Source: a bacterium | GTDB lineage: Bacteria; Electryoneota; RPQS01 | Assembly (NCBI GenBank): GCA_018814465.1 | Contig: JAHIZR010000352.1 | Span: 1-11,916 of the forward strand | Direction: 5' to 3' | DNA: 11,916 nt | Shown: in pieces, positions 1-10,200 of the stretch | Layout of the letters: each line of letters starts with the position of its first letter | How positions within the stretch are numbered: the first letter of the stretch is position 1 | The notes under the pieces: generated by a model | Databases searched by the model: none | The model's input: only the letters and a program-made list of their open reading frames with translations | Told to the model about the DNA's origin: nothing | Made by a program: the position numbers and the translations under genes

Positions 1-1124
1 AAGAACTGATGGCCGAGCTTGACCGAGTCTTCAATCAGCGGGAACAAATCCCAATTGCTGCCGCCGTCCGCCGATTTCCACAGTCCCAAGTCATCGCAGG
101 CATAAACGATTTCGCCGTCGAATCCGAAACCATGTACGCGCGGTGTGGTGCGCCTGCCGATAGCCGCTTCGATTTGATCTTCAGTCAGATGCACCGACCA
201 CGTTGCGCCGCCGTCATCGGTTTTGGAGACAGCGTAAAACTCGTTTGCGCCTTCCGCCTTCCATGATGCCGCCCAAACGCTTCCCGTTTCTTCCTGATAG
301 GCAAGCGCGGTGATGAAATTGCCGGAAATGTTCTGAATGCCTGCGGAGTAGTGGCTCCAGGTCTTTCCTTCATCGAGTGATTTGCTGATGCCGTCGGCGG
401 AACCGACCCAGACTGCTTCACCGTCATAGATCACGCTGAAGCAGCGATGATTGAGATGCTCCAAGGGATTGAAGGCGAATGTATCGGTCGTTACGACATG
501 CCAGCCGGTGGTGTCGTTATAGTCCGTGTAATCGTCATCATAGCGGTGCCGCCGCACACCCGCTCCCTTGGAAACCGTCCAAACAAAACTATCGGAGAGC
601 GCGATGGCGTAAGTGATATTATCGACATTGGTAGCCGTCGGCCAATAACCGAGAACATTGTCGAAGCCGCTCGGTTCCAGATCATAAATCCTATCCATCG
701 GCTGCGGCAGCCACGTCCAGGTTTGTCCGTTATCACGGCTGTAAGCCAATCCGCCGCCCGCGCCGGAAATCCCGACGGTGGTATCAAATGCCGTTGATAC
801 CCAGATAATGGAGTCTGTAACCGCTAATCCGGAGATACCGCCTTTGCCGATCCCCTGATCACTGCCCCAAGACAGAAAGTCATAAGTGCGTCCGCTCGCA
901 TCACCGTTAATCGTCAGTAAAGATACGCCGTATCCTGTTCCCAGCCACAGTTCGTTGGCTGTCGCTCCCGGAGCGATATCAATAATCACACTGGAAGACA
1001 AACGCGCTTCCGGCTCCGCATTATCCAGTGCGCCGCGAGAATATATGTCATAGCTGCGCGGCGCGAATTGTGCGAATAAGAGCAGGGGCAGCAGCAGGAA
1101 TATGATGATAAAGTTACGCTTCAT
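1..1124 (-). CDS. Secreted BNR/Asp-box (sialidase-fold) beta-propeller protein, 3' end outside window
   Basis: The open frame begins with ATG at 1124-1122 and runs off the left edge without a stop, giving 374 visible codons. Residues 1-19 form a signal peptide (MKRN, then a run of Ile, Leu and Phe, ending LLLFA), with a likely cut before Gln20. Four Asp boxes (S/T-x-D-x-G-x-T/N-W) are visible: SRDNGQTW near 129, SLDEGKTW near 249, TDDGGATW near 302 and SADGGSNW near 351. This is the signature of BNR/sialidase-type and Vps10-like beta-propellers. Such folds occur in sialidases, plant photosystem assembly factors and many secreted proteins of unknown function, so no catalytic activity is claimed. 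The start overlaps the upstream lipoprotein stop as ATGA (1121-1124), and a good ribosome site AAGGGAGAA lies at 1131-1139. A T9SS C-terminal sorting domain may follow, but the C-terminus is not in the window. Confidence 0.85.
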   Translation of the reverse strand, partial: MKRNFIIIFLLLPLLLFAQFAPRSYDIYSRGALDNAEPEARLSSSVIIDIAPGATANELWLGTGYGVSLLTINGDASGRTYDFLSWGSDQGIGKGGISGLAVTDSIIWVSTAFDTTVGISGAGGGLAYSRDNGQTWTWLPQPMDRIYDLEPSGFDNVLGYWPTATNVDNITYAIALSDSFVWTVSKGAGVRRHRYDDDYTDYNDTTGWHVVTTDTFAFNPLEHLNHRCFSVIYDGEAVWVGSADGISKSLDEGKTWSHYSAGIQNISGNFITALAYQEETGSVWAASWKAEGANEFYAVSKTDDGGATWSVHLTEDQIEAAIGRRTTPRVHGFGFDGEIVYACDDLGLWKSADGGSNWDLFPLIEDSVKLGHQF

Positions 1125-2395
1125 AAATGGTTCTCCCTTGCAGGAGCGGTAATTACCTCGAAACCAAGTTCGTCGGACGCGGGAATAAGGCCGTCCACTT
1201 CAGCGAGCGGCTGAATCACCCGCACGGTGTCGTACAAATAATCCGTCTGCTCATAGGGCGGCGCGCAGTCGACGGAATAGTAGCGGAAGATATAAAGATT
1301 ATCCAAGTAAGTATCGCTGCGATTGAATGTCAATCCGACTGAGTAAGTACCGTCCCCGGCAATGGAATCGCCAGACACACCTTCGTCATTCAATCGATAC
1401 TTATCTTCGTGATACCAGTCAATGGTATCGCGCTTGACGTCGAACCGGACGCCGTTGAAAGTCTGAATGCCTTCCAGATTGCAGTCTTCAAGATCAAGTG
1501 TAACTGCAACCGTATCGGTATCGCCCACCGCGGTCGGACGATAGAGCGTATCCGGCAAGCCACGAAAATTCAAGATTGTCTGATCATCATTTAATATCGA
1601 GAAATCCGCGGTTGTGGCACTACAGTTCATGCCGAAGCGTGTCGATACTTCGTAGCGGAGTGAATAATTGTCATCCGTGCCCGCACAAGGGAAGGAATTA
1701 GGAAGGATTGTGCTAATCCAATACGGAGTATCTAATGCTGGAAATACTTCCTCCGAAATAAAATTCAGTGTGTCAATGGAAACGCCGTCCAGCAGTAAAA
1801 CCCCATAAACATCAATGACCGAATCCGGTTCAGTAACCTCAATCAACGGAGTAAGGTCGACAGGATCAAAGCAGCCAATCAGTCCATTGATTTCCGTGAT
1901 GTGCGTAAGGATACAGTCTTCGATGTCAGCAGCGAGAACAGTTTCGCTTTTCGTATAAATCGGATCGGACTGGCCGGGGACCGAGAAACTGAACGTGTAC
2001 TCTCCTGCGATTTCATTTGTCAATAGTCGGCTGTTCACGTCTCTCGTGTAGGTATCATTGTTCGGGACGATATCGCCGGACGGTGATTGCGCATAAGGAT
2101 GCGCTTCCAGTTCATTCAGACTGCCATCGTCGTACAAATTGAAGGTTCCCGGATTCGATCCGCTCGGACCGGACACGGTGCAAAGCACATAATCCGGATC
2201 GACACCTTCATCCGCGACTCTGACCCGGATCGTATAAATTGAATCGATGTTCGCCAGCAATGTCAGCGGGACTTCCAGAATCTCCAGTCCGGTCGGCGGC
2301 GGAGTTTCCACGGGATCATCTTCATCACAGCCGAAACTCCAAAAGAGGAGCGCCGTGACCGTCAGATAATAGAGAAAGAATTTGTATTTTTTCAT
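1121..2395 (-). CDS. Surface/envelope lipoprotein with two choice-of-anchor-like repeats
   Basis: This 424-residue protein starts MKKYKFF and has a hydrophobic stretch ending at Cys23 (WSFGC), followed by the acidic segment DEDDPVE, which reads as a lipoprotein signal peptide. Ser at -3 makes the lipobox slightly irregular. The rest is rich in beta-type sequence and Asp. Two segments share the pattern D-D/E-G ... G-D-x-(V/I)-x-x-(N/G)-D-x-(T)-Y: residues about 88-117 and about 333-357 (SGDSIAGDGTYS). This pattern recurs in 'choice-of-anchor X'-like domains of cell-surface proteins in FCB bacteria. Seven further cysteines could form disulfides. An in-frame ATG 33 bp upstream (2428) is less likely: starting at 2395 gives an ATGA overlap with the preceding stop, a ribosome site AAGGGGAA and a clean signal peptide. 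Its partner and function are unknown. Confidence 0.82.
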   Translation of the reverse strand: MKKYKFFLYYLTVTALLFWSFGCDEDDPVETPPPTGLEILEVPLTLLANIDSIYTIRVRVADEGVDPDYVLCTVSGPSGSNPGTFNLYDDGSLNELEAHPYAQSPSGDIVPNNDTYTRDVNSRLLTNEIAGEYTFSFSVPGQSDPIYTKSETVLAADIEDCILTHITEINGLIGCFDPVDLTPLIEVTEPDSVIDVYGVLLLDGVSIDTLNFISEEVFPALDTPYWISTILPNSFPCAGTDDNYSLRYEVSTRFGMNCSATTADFSILNDDQTILNFRGLPDTLYRPTAVGDTDTVAVTLDLEDCNLEGIQTFNGVRFDVKRDTIDWYHEDKYRLNDEGVSGDSIAGDGTYSVGLTFNRSDTYLDNLYIFRYYSVDCAPPYEQTDYLYDTVRVIQPLAEVDGLIPASDELGFEVITAPARENHL

Positions 2396-3324
2396 GCGAT
2401 TCCCCTTTTTGCGAATTTCATCAGCCATAGTCCGTGACGCAATCCGCGCTCGGAGACTTCCGCTTGTTCAATTTGGAGTGCGTCGAATAGTTCGATCATT
2501 AAGAGCGTTCCTGCTAAAATATATTTACCGCGACTCAGCGGCATTCCCGGCAGCGCCTGCAGTTCCTCGGGATGCTTGCCGATAAAGGAATTGCAGAGCG
2601 GCTTGATATCTTTCAAGGTCAATTGCGAACCGCGTATCCTATCGGCGTCATACCTCCTCAATCCCTGCTTCAGCATCGAGAGCGTGACCGCTGTGCCGCC
2701 CACTAACAGCCAAGGATAAACGCCGTCTCGCAGTGAATTCAGCAATTGTATCAGCCGTTCGCGGACATCCAGCCGCAGCCGCTCGATAGTTTTAACGGAA
2801 GGAATTTCCTCAGTCATAAAATATTCATTCGTGAGATAAACCGCGCCCATGTCCAGACTGCAGCTTTGTCCCGCATGCAGACCCTGGCCTTCAATGACTT
2901 CGGTCGAACCGCCGCCGAGGTCAATCACGCCGATCTTTTCATGCGGATAAATCTCTTTGCCTGATACCGCTCCGGCGAAAGTCAGCGCGGCCTCATCCGT
3001 TCCGGACAATATGTCAACCTGTAGATCAAAAACATCCCGGACAGCGGAGACGAATTCATCACGGTTGCGGGCACGGCGGAGTGCGCTGGTGCCGCACACG
3101 GCGAAATCCTCCGCTCCGTAGCGCCGGTAGTCCCGCATGATTTCCCCCAGTAAATCGACGTTCATCGCAATCGCATGCGCGGAGATTTCGTTGTCTTCGC
3201 GCATGGATTCACCCAGCCGGTTCGGCGTCTGCTGATCCTTCAAGACTTTCAGATCGGAGCCGTCTCCATCCGCCAGCAGCGCCAGCGTGGTATTGGTTCC
3301 GATGTCTATCGTTGCCGCAATCAT
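2392..3324 (-). CDS. Ppx/GppA-family exopolyphosphatase or pppGpp phosphohydrolase
   Basis: This 310-residue protein belongs to the ASKHA-fold Ppx/GppA family, which hydrolyses inorganic polyphosphate and/or pppGpp in the cytoplasm. Visible motifs in order: phosphate-1 loop DIGTNT (7-12); GTSALRRARN (78-87), the family's (A/G)TxALRxAxN signature; SGTDEAALTFAG (107-118), with the catalytic-type Glu111; DLGGGSTE (135-142), the phosphate-2 loop; the DMGAVYLTNEYF region (158-169); GGTAVTL (209-215); and SERGLRHG near 291-298, like SxGxLREG in Ppx. The length fits the short form that has only the two ASKHA subdomains and no C-terminal HD-like domain. There is no signal peptide. ATG follows the upstream stop by 6 nt (TAA TAG TTT ATG) and I see no strong Shine-Dalgarno, so translation may depend on coupling. 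Polyphosphatase and GppA activity cannot be told apart from sequence alone. Confidence 0.92.
   Translation of the reverse strand: MIAATIDIGTNTTLALLADGDGSDLKVLKDQQTPNRLGESMREDNEISAHAIAMNVDLLGEIMRDYRRYGAEDFAVCGTSALRRARNRDEFVSAVRDVFDLQVDILSGTDEAALTFAGAVSGKEIYPHEKIGVIDLGGGSTEVIEGQGLHAGQSCSLDMGAVYLTNEYFMTEEIPSVKTIERLRLDVRERLIQLLNSLRDGVYPWLLVGGTAVTLSMLKQGLRRYDADRIRGSQLTLKDIKPLCNSFIGKHPEELQALPGMPLSRGKYILAGTLLMIELFDALQIEQAEVSERGLRHGLWLMKFAKRGIA
2400..2409 (-). promoter_or_regulatory. Shine-Dalgarno site that fixes the lipoprotein start
   Basis: Read on the minus strand the sequence is AAAAGGGGAA, ending 4 nt before the ATG at 2395-2393. It supports that start over the in-frame ATG at 2428, which lies deep inside the upstream ppx/gppA-like gene. 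Confidence 0.7.
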
Positions 3325-3330
3325 AAACTA

Positions 3331-4221
3331 TTAGAATTTTTCACTGCGCAGTACTTCCATGACAACGCGCCCGACTTCGCCGAGGCTGTAAGCCGAACAA
3401 TGCTTCGACACATCTTCAACCGTGTGCCAGTAAGTATAATCAAAATCTATCAGATCGACAAACGGGATCTGCATCTCCAGAAAGGGGATATGATCATCGT
3501 AGGCGGGCTTTCCGGTCTCACGAACGAAGGATTTTGAATTTACCCGCTCCGCCGCCGCAAAACACTTTTCAAGGACTGCGCCCGCATACGTCTGCGAAGT
3601 CGGCTCCATCGGAATGCGCAAATCACGATCACCGACAAGATCCAGCAGAATTCCGTAACGAGGCAGCGGTGATTTTAAATGCCGGGCATGATAACGCGAG
3701 CCGATCAGGTAATCGTCCAGCACGCTTTCTTCGCCGTAATCCTCACCGTCAAAAAGCACGATATCCACGCCGAAATCAACCGGATTCATATAAAGCTGCC
3801 GAGCGACTTCGAGCAGAATTGCCACTCCCGAGGCGCCATCATTAGCACCCATGATAGGCGTGTTTCGATTGTCGGGATTCGGATCCTGATCCGCCATGGG
3901 CCGCGTGTCCCAGTGCGCGCCGAGTATCACTCTGTCCCGCGCGCCCGGATTGATGTGTCCGATAATATTTGTCAGATGCAGCTCTTCACCCGTGTTCTTG
4001 CTTACATAAGTGAACGGTTCGAGTTCGACCGCCTCCGTCCAGTAGCCAAGTTCCCGCTCCAGAAAGCGCAGGCACATTTCATGGCCTTCGCTGTTCGGAT
4101 TGCGCGGTCCGAACGCGCATTGCGCCTCCAGCAGCATGAACGCGCGATCCTGATCGAAACCGAACGCCCCGCCTGCCGTCAGCAGCATTGCTGTTATGAG
4201 GAGTTTAACCGCGTATCGCAA
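3331..4221 (-). CDS. Secreted glutaminyl cyclase-like M28-family zinc enzyme
   Basis: This 296-residue protein has a signal peptide (RYAVKLLITAMLLTAGGAFG, cut near residue 21) and is likely periplasmic or outer-membrane facing. The order of motifs matches glutaminyl-peptide cyclotransferases, which convert N-terminal Gln to pyroglutamate: TNIIG (84-88), GAHWDTRP (101-108), GANDGASGVA (125-134), LFDGEDYG (156-163), LIGSRYHA (172-179), LLDLVG (192-197), YDDHIPF (241-247) and YWHTVED (264-270). By analogy with human QC, the likely metal ligands are Asp128, Asp161 and His266, the acid/base is Glu160, and Asp194 and Asp243 lie in the active site; Trp265 matches the conserved pocket Trp. An M28 aminopeptidase is the alternative, but DDHIPF plus WHT-(D/E)-D favours the cyclase. 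The start is TTG (4221-4219): TGA lies two codons upstream and the next ATG (codon 12) would cut the signal peptide. It overlaps the end of sprA by 17 bp. Confidence 0.82.
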   Translation of the reverse strand: MRYAVKLLITAMLLTAGGAFGFDQDRAFMLLEAQCAFGPRNPNSEGHEMCLRFLERELGYWTEAVELEPFTYVSKNTGEELHLTNIIGHINPGARDRVILGAHWDTRPMADQDPNPDNRNTPIMGANDGASGVAILLEVARQLYMNPVDFGVDIVLFDGEDYGEESVLDDYLIGSRYHARHLKSPLPRYGILLDLVGDRDLRIPMEPTSQTYAGAVLEKCFAAAERVNSKSFVRETGKPAYDDHIPFLEMQIPFVDLIDFDYTYWHTVEDVSKHCSAYSLGEVGRVVMEVLRSEKF

Positions 4222-7200
4222 TTCTCACCTGTATCCCGAACTCAAAGAGCCGGTTTGTTTGATGGGTAATTTCATTCTTGTTCTGCTGCATCATAACCTG
4301 CGCGCCTCCGGTGACCGTCTCGGAGAAGCTGTAATCGACGCGGGGCTGCAGGCTCCAGGAGGTTGTCTTCTCCCGGTCGACATAGGTATCGACCGAAGTC
4401 TGTGTTCCGGCAGTGAGACTCTTGCGGTAGTCGAAATTCATGGAGAAGGTCGTGCGGTTCTGCAGGCGAATCGCGCTCATCCAAAGTAATGGAAGGCGAA
4501 AGCCGGTGTTCATGACATAAGAAACCGTCACCAGGATTCCTGATTTCAATGTCTTTGTTCTTTGATTTGTAGCCAGCGCGTCCTTGAACGATTCTTGCCG
4601 GTCAAATTTGATGCTCGATCCGATTCCGCCCTTCCAGGTGATGTCAATCCCCAGCAGCGGATTCCAGTTCCGGACGTAATCCCGGCTTTGAAGTCTGAAA
4701 ACACGAACGTCCGATGTGTCGACGCTCGTTTTTTCTTCCTTCATCGAACTGGAAAGAGCATTACTCAATGATATCGATTCCGTCGCTCGTCCGAGAAAAG
4801 CGATCTTTTCCAGACCGGACCATGTAAGGTTATAATCGAGGAACGGATAGGTTGGCGGGTTGCTGTCGTTGCCCAGCCAGAACATCGTCTGTTCCGTGCT
4901 CCTTCGCAGGTTCGTCTGCTCCGTATCCGTCTGTCTCCAATTGTAATTCAGCGTCGTACTGATATTGCGTGTGAAGCGGATTCCCGAACGTCCGCTGTAG
5001 GAATCGGTTGTAGTGAGTGACGGAATATTCGTTGTGTTTTCCACTCGAGGAATGCCCGGGTCCTGCGTGAGCCCGAACTGATACTCGGGAGTGGCTTGCC
5101 CCAGCGTCGCCCGGTCGGAATGTGAGATGCTGTTGTCGTAACTCAGCGTTACCGGATCCAGAATTGACAACGCTTTCTTGAACGGGAAGAGAACTGTGGA
5201 AAGCCGCTTTGCAAGCGAAGGGCCGGGAGGACGCGCAACTTCCGTCGAATCGTCTTCGGCGGCTCCCTGATCAGGTTCGCGCTCGCGTCTTCCGCCCGCG
5301 GCTCGTCCGCGCCCGCCGCGATCTCCGCCGCCCAGTACCGAACGAAAATCAAGCGTGACATCCCCGCCCAGCGAGCGATTGTTGGAAATTTCCTGATTTG
5401 CTTCATCCTCAAGATTCCGGTTCGACCAATCGTATCGCGAGCCGTAGGAGAAAGCGGGCGAGAACCATGAAGTGAAATGCGGAGAATAGTTTGCCGATGC
5501 CGTTTGACTGGCGCTCGTCAACTCGCCCAGACTCCCCGCAAAGAGTTCCTTCCAGCCCTTTGTATGCAACGAATCGGATCGGTGAACGGTTGAATGATTC
5601 CGGTCATAGGTCAAACTCAACGGCTGGAACGGTTCATAAGAGGTTGACACCTTCTGTGTCATTGAGAAGGAAGGACGCACGGTTCTCACTCCCGCTTGAT
5701 TGCGGGATCTTTCATCCGCTTGGTTCGCGGTAAAACCGAACTGCAGCGTTTTCGGTTTAAAATGGAGTCGCGGACTGCCGATTAACGACAACATTGGAAC
5801 CGGCCGCAAAAACCACAGCGGCGCGATGCCCCGCCCCGTCGCTGTCGGGAAATTATAGGTGCTGCTGACATCGGTTCGCTTGCTGGTGGAGCGCCCGCGC
5901 GTGAATCCTCGCGTGCGTGTGTCCGAATGATTCCAGTTCAGCTTCAGCTTTTCGATACTCCATCTGACAATCGGACTGGGTGATGATCCGGTTTTGGAAA
6001 AGCTGGCCGTATAGCCGGTCTTGCGTGTGTAAGATTTGATGCTGTCCTGTGCGTCCTCCCGGTCCACACGCGCGTCGGTGTTCGGAATGAACTTCGGAGT
6101 TCCAAGTTCCTCCGTGTAGTTCATCGTGACCGGAATACTGATGTTCCACCTCTCCAGAAAGAACTTATGCAGATTCAGGGTGACATTGCCGCGATAGGCA
6201 AGCTTGTCTTCGCGCCCGACCAAGCTGGCCCCCGTCATGCGTTCATCGACTCGGTGGAAATCAGCGTCAATCTGCGAGAAGGTTCCGTTTAAAGTCATGA
6301 AATCCGCGAGCGCAAGATCCGCCCGCATCTCCACCGCCGTTCCGGCATCCTTGTGGATATTCGTCAGCCGCAGTTCGTCCGCCCAGATCTCGAGACCCTC
6401 CGAGGAGATGTGCGGATTTCGCGGATTACCGTTTTCATCCTTGATGGGCCGGACTCCGATGGCAATGAACTCCACATTCTGCAATGAAGGCCTGCCAAAA
6501 ATCGCGATACTGTCGCCCGGTTGCGTTTCATCTATCGCATACGCAAAGCGGGCATACTGATCTAAAATGGCGAGTCCGCTGTCCCGTTCTTCGGCGGAGC
6601 GTGATCCGTCGACGCTGTCATTGTGGGCATTGACATAATTCTCGCGGTAAATATGCAGGTGCGAGAGCGAGTCCAGTGCGATATCGATTGTGTTATAGTC
6701 CGGCGCCCATCCCGGCTTGATCGTCTGGATGATTTCGTAATAGTCGTTATGAATATTCCCATACGACTTCCCGAGCCGCAAGACCACTTCATAGGTATTA
6801 TCTTTGAAATGCGGGCTGTTCGTTTCGTTGTCATTGATGCCGCCGCCATGAATGAACATCTTCATCCGCTGATACTGAATCAGGTTGACATCCTGATAGA
6901 GGTTTTTGGCGATGAAATACGGTTCCCGCAGATTGTTCAACTGGAGCACTAATGATTGTTCCCGCTGCCGGAGATTGGTAATCGGATCGATTTCGCCCTG
7001 CACGCCGGGAGGACTCTCATACCCCGGATTCTCATGGTTATTGATAACCGTGATGGTGATATTTTCCGTATCATCCTCGGGCAGCCATTCGTTGGAGACC
7101 AGATCCATCTGCACGATTCTGAGTCTCGTCCTGCGCGACATGCCTGTCATGTAGACGCGCGCCCAACGGATGTCCGACATGCTCGGCTGGCCGACAATAT

Positions 7201-10200
7201 CCAAAACAGGATTATCGAGTGAATCCAGCGGAACCCGGAAAAGCCGCCAGCGCTCCGTCTCCTCACCGCCAACGATGTATGGACTGTCATAGTCGAGATC
7301 AATCGAGTAGGAAAAATAGCTGTTCTCAGTATCCAGAATCTTGTTGCGGTTTAAGTCCTCCGTGTCAGGGTCTTCATTTCCCTCGAGTGCTCCATTGCCG
7401 CCATTGCCCTCCATGCCGTTGACAAATTCAAAATCGCTGGAACCGGGTGAATAACCGTAGTCGTCCCAAGACGGAACCGGAGGATTTTCAAGGCCGTTCC
7501 AATACGCAGAGTCCGCCGGGTCGGGAAGACCGATGCCGTCAATACCGGTGTCTTCGCCGTTGTCCAGAATACCGTTGCCGTATTCCCGCTGTTCGTTCGA
7601 AGCCACTTCACCTTCAATCGGAGTATCTTCCGAGCTCATCTTACCGTCGGGGAGCGCGTCTTCGGAGATGGTTCCCAAATCCACAACCAGACGGCCTTCG
7701 GGATTCCCCGGCAACTCGATCCAGAATTCAATGAACTTTGTCTGCGATTGATTGGCGAAGCCCTCGCCCAGATAGCGCATAACGCCGCCCCAACTCCGTC
7801 GCGGATTCGAGTTTGCCGTTTCGTCAGGGACAAACTCAAAGATCATCGTCTGCAGTCGTTCCGCGACGTCGTTATTGGTTTCCTTTTCCGGAAAAACTTC
7901 TTGGACTTCGACCTGTTGTTCCGTCATCGGATTCCACCACTTGAAACGGCCGCGCCGCTTGTCGATTGCCTCATCTTCGGGAATGGATGCGATGCTCCAG
8001 TTGCCGCGCATCATTCCCAAAGGAGTCGCCCGGCGCGAACCTTCAAAGTCGTCCAAAAAGGCCAGCCCGTCCTTGTCTCCGGTAGCATCGTTGCTGAGCG
8101 CGTTCGGATTCGGCAGCACTTGCGCGAACTCGCCCTCGATCGAGAATCGCGACTCAGCACTGGTTTGCACCAGCGGAAGCATATTGACCGCGGGCGTCAG
8201 AAACTTCGGCTTGAAGTTCAGAACCGTATTGATATCATACAGCGTGTTGCGCATCGGCTCGTTGCCGACTCGCACCCGGCGATCCATTGTCTGCTCGTTC
8301 AAATAAAGCATCATACCGCCGACATAGGAACGGTTCGCGGCATCTCCCCATAGTCCGTATTCCGCGCGCAATCCGAGGAGCGTTTTCTTATCGATCTGAA
8401 AAACCGTTCCTGATTCGTAAGTGATATCCAACTCCGCTCCGGACAACTTGGCCGCCGGATCGATAATCGTCAAGCGGCCTGACAAGTAGTCAATCGTATA
8501 GCCGACTCCCCTTTGCAGAAGATTGCCGTTCAGATAGACCTCTTCCGATCCTTCAAGCACCAGCACGCCTAATTCATAGACGGAAGACACGCCGGTGAAT
8601 TCCGCAACGAAGTTCCATTTGCTGCCCGTGCTCGACAGGTCGCCGACCGCCTTGGTATAGAGAGCCGGATTCAAATAACCGGAACCATAGTCCTGCGAGG
8701 TGGAATCTTCATTCAGCTGCCTTAGCGGACTGGAGTCTTCGTATCCGTCGCCGATCCAATAACCGCTCGGATCAAAGGGTGTTAAGTCGAGGAAATGCAG
8801 TTCGCCCTGCACATAGTCAATTAGTGTTCCCTGAGTGTTGTCGACCTTTCCGTCTGGATCACCGCCGCTCTCGCCTTGAATATCAAACCCGAACACGGTC
8901 AGGTAGGAGCGATCATCCGTCGGCGGTCCGATCTCCTCGAGGTTGCTGGATGAAGCCTTACGAATGATATCAATCTTGAAATCTTCCGGATCAATATTTT
9001 GGCCGCCCAGACTGTAAACATGTCGGAACATCAAATCCCAAGTGCCGGAATCGGCCGGAGAAGGCGATTTCGTCCGCAGCAGAATGAGCTGCAGGCTGTC
9101 CGGATTGATTTCATCTTCCGTGCCGTAGGAACCGAACATCTGGCCGTTCTCCAGCACAAAGGCGCAGGCGATGGCTTCGTTTTCACTCATGCGTTGCTTG
9201 AAGCGAATCGTGCCCAGCAGCGGATCGAGATCATACTGATATTCTTTCATCAGCCGCCACGAGCCGTATACGTAGTCATTCGTCGGGATGCTTGCTTTCG
9301 GAATCTCTCCGTTATAATAGCGATAGTAGTTTAGCGCGACCGCTTCGCCGTTGAGTGCCGTCTCATTGATGGGAGGATCAATCGTTGTGATATAGACCTG
9401 TAAGCCAAGTATTCTCGAATCGCCTGCGATAGTATGACCTCGCGAGGCTGAATAGTGGCGGTACTGTTCGCGGTAATTCGGCAGCGGAATCGGATCTCCG
9501 AGAAAATCTATTGAGTCCTTGCTCAGCCAGAAATACTGATCCCGGAGAATCTCTTTTTCAGTGAAGGGGGTCCGCCGGGAATTTTGATGCGGGCTCAAGC
9601 GGTTCTTTTGTCCGCGCTCGAGCGAAGCGATTCCGGTCAAATTCAGGTTTCCGATCTGCGCTTCGGTTTTCAGACCGAAGAGGCCCTTATTCCGGCCTGA
9701 GATCGTGGCCCGCTGCGGACCGCTCATATTCAGGCTGACATTCCCGGCTTCAACCTTCTTGATGATTTCATTCTCGTTGCCGGTATATGTCAGCATGATC
9801 GAGTTCTCGAAATCGAACAGGCGCTCAGAGTCCTGGTCCACTTTAACCTCGACTTTTTCACCCACCTTTCCCGTAATCGAGAATCGCTGCTGCATATCAA
9901 TGTGAAAAGAGGTGCTCTTATCCTGTTGCGTCGCCTGTGATACCTGGCCTAACTTCTGCTGCGAAAGTTTGCCGTCGATCGTGATCTGGCCCGATACTCT
10001 TAAGCCGATATTGTCGCCGCCGAAAATCCTCCGAAACGCCTTGGACTTGATGCGGAACGGAACATCGATGGCAATCCCCTCGCCGCCTCCAGCTTTTGCT
10101 TGCGGAAGAAAATGCATTGCGTATTCCTCCCGGTACAAATCCTGAATGTCTTTGCGCAGCCGCATCTGCTTATAGGTTTCATAGGACATAATGGACGGTT

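Noticed and set aside
447..797. Plus-strand open frame opposite the BNR gene
   Set aside because: It is antisense to a well-supported gene with signal peptide and Asp boxes; its product shows no domain.
2396..2428. Longer lipoprotein start at 2428, adding 11 residues
   Set aside because: It would put charged residues before the signal peptide; the ATG at 2395 has a Shine-Dalgarno and an ATGA overlap.
3331..4221. Ordinary M28 aminopeptidase
   Set aside because: Kept only as an alternative; DDHIPF and WHT-(E)D with the Asp metal ligand in DGED fit the glutaminyl cyclase branch better.
3679..4269. 196-codon plus-strand frame opposite the cyclase gene
   Set aside because: The minus strand has a full enzyme motif set here, so the plus-strand frame is a shadow.
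7748..8353. 201-codon plus-strand frame opposite sprA
   Set aside because: It is antisense to the conserved DDFEGSRR region of SprA; the composition is typical of a shadow frame.
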